A DNA stretch of 58,506 bases. Source: Hymenobacter aerophilus DSM 13606. GTDB lineage: Bacteria > Bacteroidota > Bacteroidia > Cytophagales > Hymenobacteraceae. Where the stretch lies: the NCBI RefSeq assembly GCF_000382225.1, contig NZ_KB907822.1, positions 1-58,506 on the forward strand. Direction: 5' to 3'. Both the position numbers and the translations under genes were made by a program. The notes beneath the pieces were generated by a model. It saw nothing but the letters and a program-made list of their open reading frames with translations, was not told the origin of the DNA and made no database searches. Shown here piece after piece: positions 58,305 to 58,506 of this stretch; position 1 is the stretch's first letter, and the number at the start of each line of letters is the position of its first letter.

Positions 58305-58506
58305 ATGACAGCAAAATCCAGCGGGACGTCGCCCGACAAACGGCGTAAATACGGCGACGCGTTTAAGGCCGAGGCCCTACGCCTGGCCAGCGAGAGCCGT
58401 AGCACGCAAGCCGCGGCCCGGCAACTGGGCATCAGCCCCAAGCTGCTCTACCGCTGGCAGCAGGCCCAACTCGTCGCCGAAGTAGGCAGTATAGAAGTGG
58501 CCCGCG
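58305..58506 (+). CDS. IS3-family transposase OrfA, N-terminal part
   Basis: The 67 residues are cut by the window edge. KRRKYGDAFKAEALRLASES and STQAAARQLGISPKLLYRWQ form the helix-turn-helix of the IS3/IS911 OrfA family, which binds the terminal repeats. OrfB would follow by a -1 frameshift outside the window. Confidence 0.93.
   Translation, partial: MTAKSSGTSPDKRRKYGDAFKAEALRLASESRSTQAAARQLGISPKLLYRWQQAQLVAEVGSIEVAR

Larger units (their letters stand above)
58254..58506 (+). mobile_element. Left end of an IS3-family insertion sequence
   Basis: The element starts with TGAGGTGGTCTAG at 58254 and continues past the window edge. It belongs to the same IS type as the right end at 1-289, judged by the terminal repeat. 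The bases before it (CTTACCCT) do not repeat the bases following the other copy (TGGTACGG), so the two ends are not flanked by one target duplication. Confidence 0.82.

Noticed and set aside
1..58506. A circular replicon interrupted within one IS3 copy
   Set aside because: The bases outside the two IS ends (TGG after 289, CCT before 58254) do not form a target duplication, and the truncated HTH gene does not continue convincingly at 58253.

Overview
The window comes from a GC-rich member of the Bacteroidota, most likely a Hymenobacter-like Cytophagales. The grounds are SusC/SusD pairs, type IX secretion (T9SS) sorting domains, a long NusB, DUF1573/YajC/YbbR neighbours, lipoboxes of Bacteroidota type, and TAnnTTTG -7 promoter elements. 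Most of it is ordinary chromosome. Almost every real gene has a long antisense shadow ORF because of the high GC content, and these are left out.

Layout. (1) 1-289: the 3' end of an IS3-family element whose right inverted repeat truncates an excisionase-like gene. (2) 277-3220: one end of an integrative element: truncated HTH gene, a 349-aa protein of unknown function, a tyrosine recombinase, and a short copy of a tRNA gene 3' end followed by a terminator, probably the attachment site. (3) 3243-3671: a stand-alone IS630-type HTH protein. (4) 3701-16953: a starch/maltodextrin utilisation locus on the minus strand. In transcription order it has a SusR-like DUF6377 regulator, SusC, SusD, a T9SS-sorted protein where SusE normally sits, a periplasmic GH13, a GH97 (SusB type) and a lipoprotein GH13. 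(5) 17114-24067: msrC, a DHFR-like protein, a surface protein, psd, glutamate dehydrogenase, cdsA and a CPBP protease. (6) 24232-35371: dusB, an EamA exporter, a REP-associated transposase (RAYT), an M3 peptidase, an amino-acid permease, small regulatory-domain surface proteins, an AttH/CrtC-like lipoprotein and an orphan sensor kinase. (7) 35662-47432: hemA, ArsR, a second Glu/Leu-type dehydrogenase, MscS, a TerB glycine-rich protein, AsmA, two identical tRNA-Val genes, a GT39-like membrane protein and a GNAT protein. (8) 47552-54952: the housekeeping cluster coaE-ybbR-yajC-DUF1573-(isocitrate dehydrogenase)-ytxH-nusB-(four-helix protein)-leucine dehydrogenase. (9) 55277-58060: an ABC transporter, a tiny T9SS-domain protein and two tRNA-Pro genes. 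(10) 58254-58506: the 5' end of a second IS3 copy with the same terminal repeat as the first.

The most striking feature is not a gene. Intergenic spaces are repeatedly filled by long, often perfect inverted repeats. Seven belong to one REP-like family (core GTCATYCWGAGCG followed by SAGCGAAGRAYCT), and one of these abuts, and through its outer arms overlaps the stop of, a RAYT-type Y1 transposase gene. At least two further word families (GTGAGAAGTGAG and AGCTAACAGC) and several unrelated nested palindromes lie between other genes. The RAYT-REP system and these palindromes are the most promising material for follow-up.
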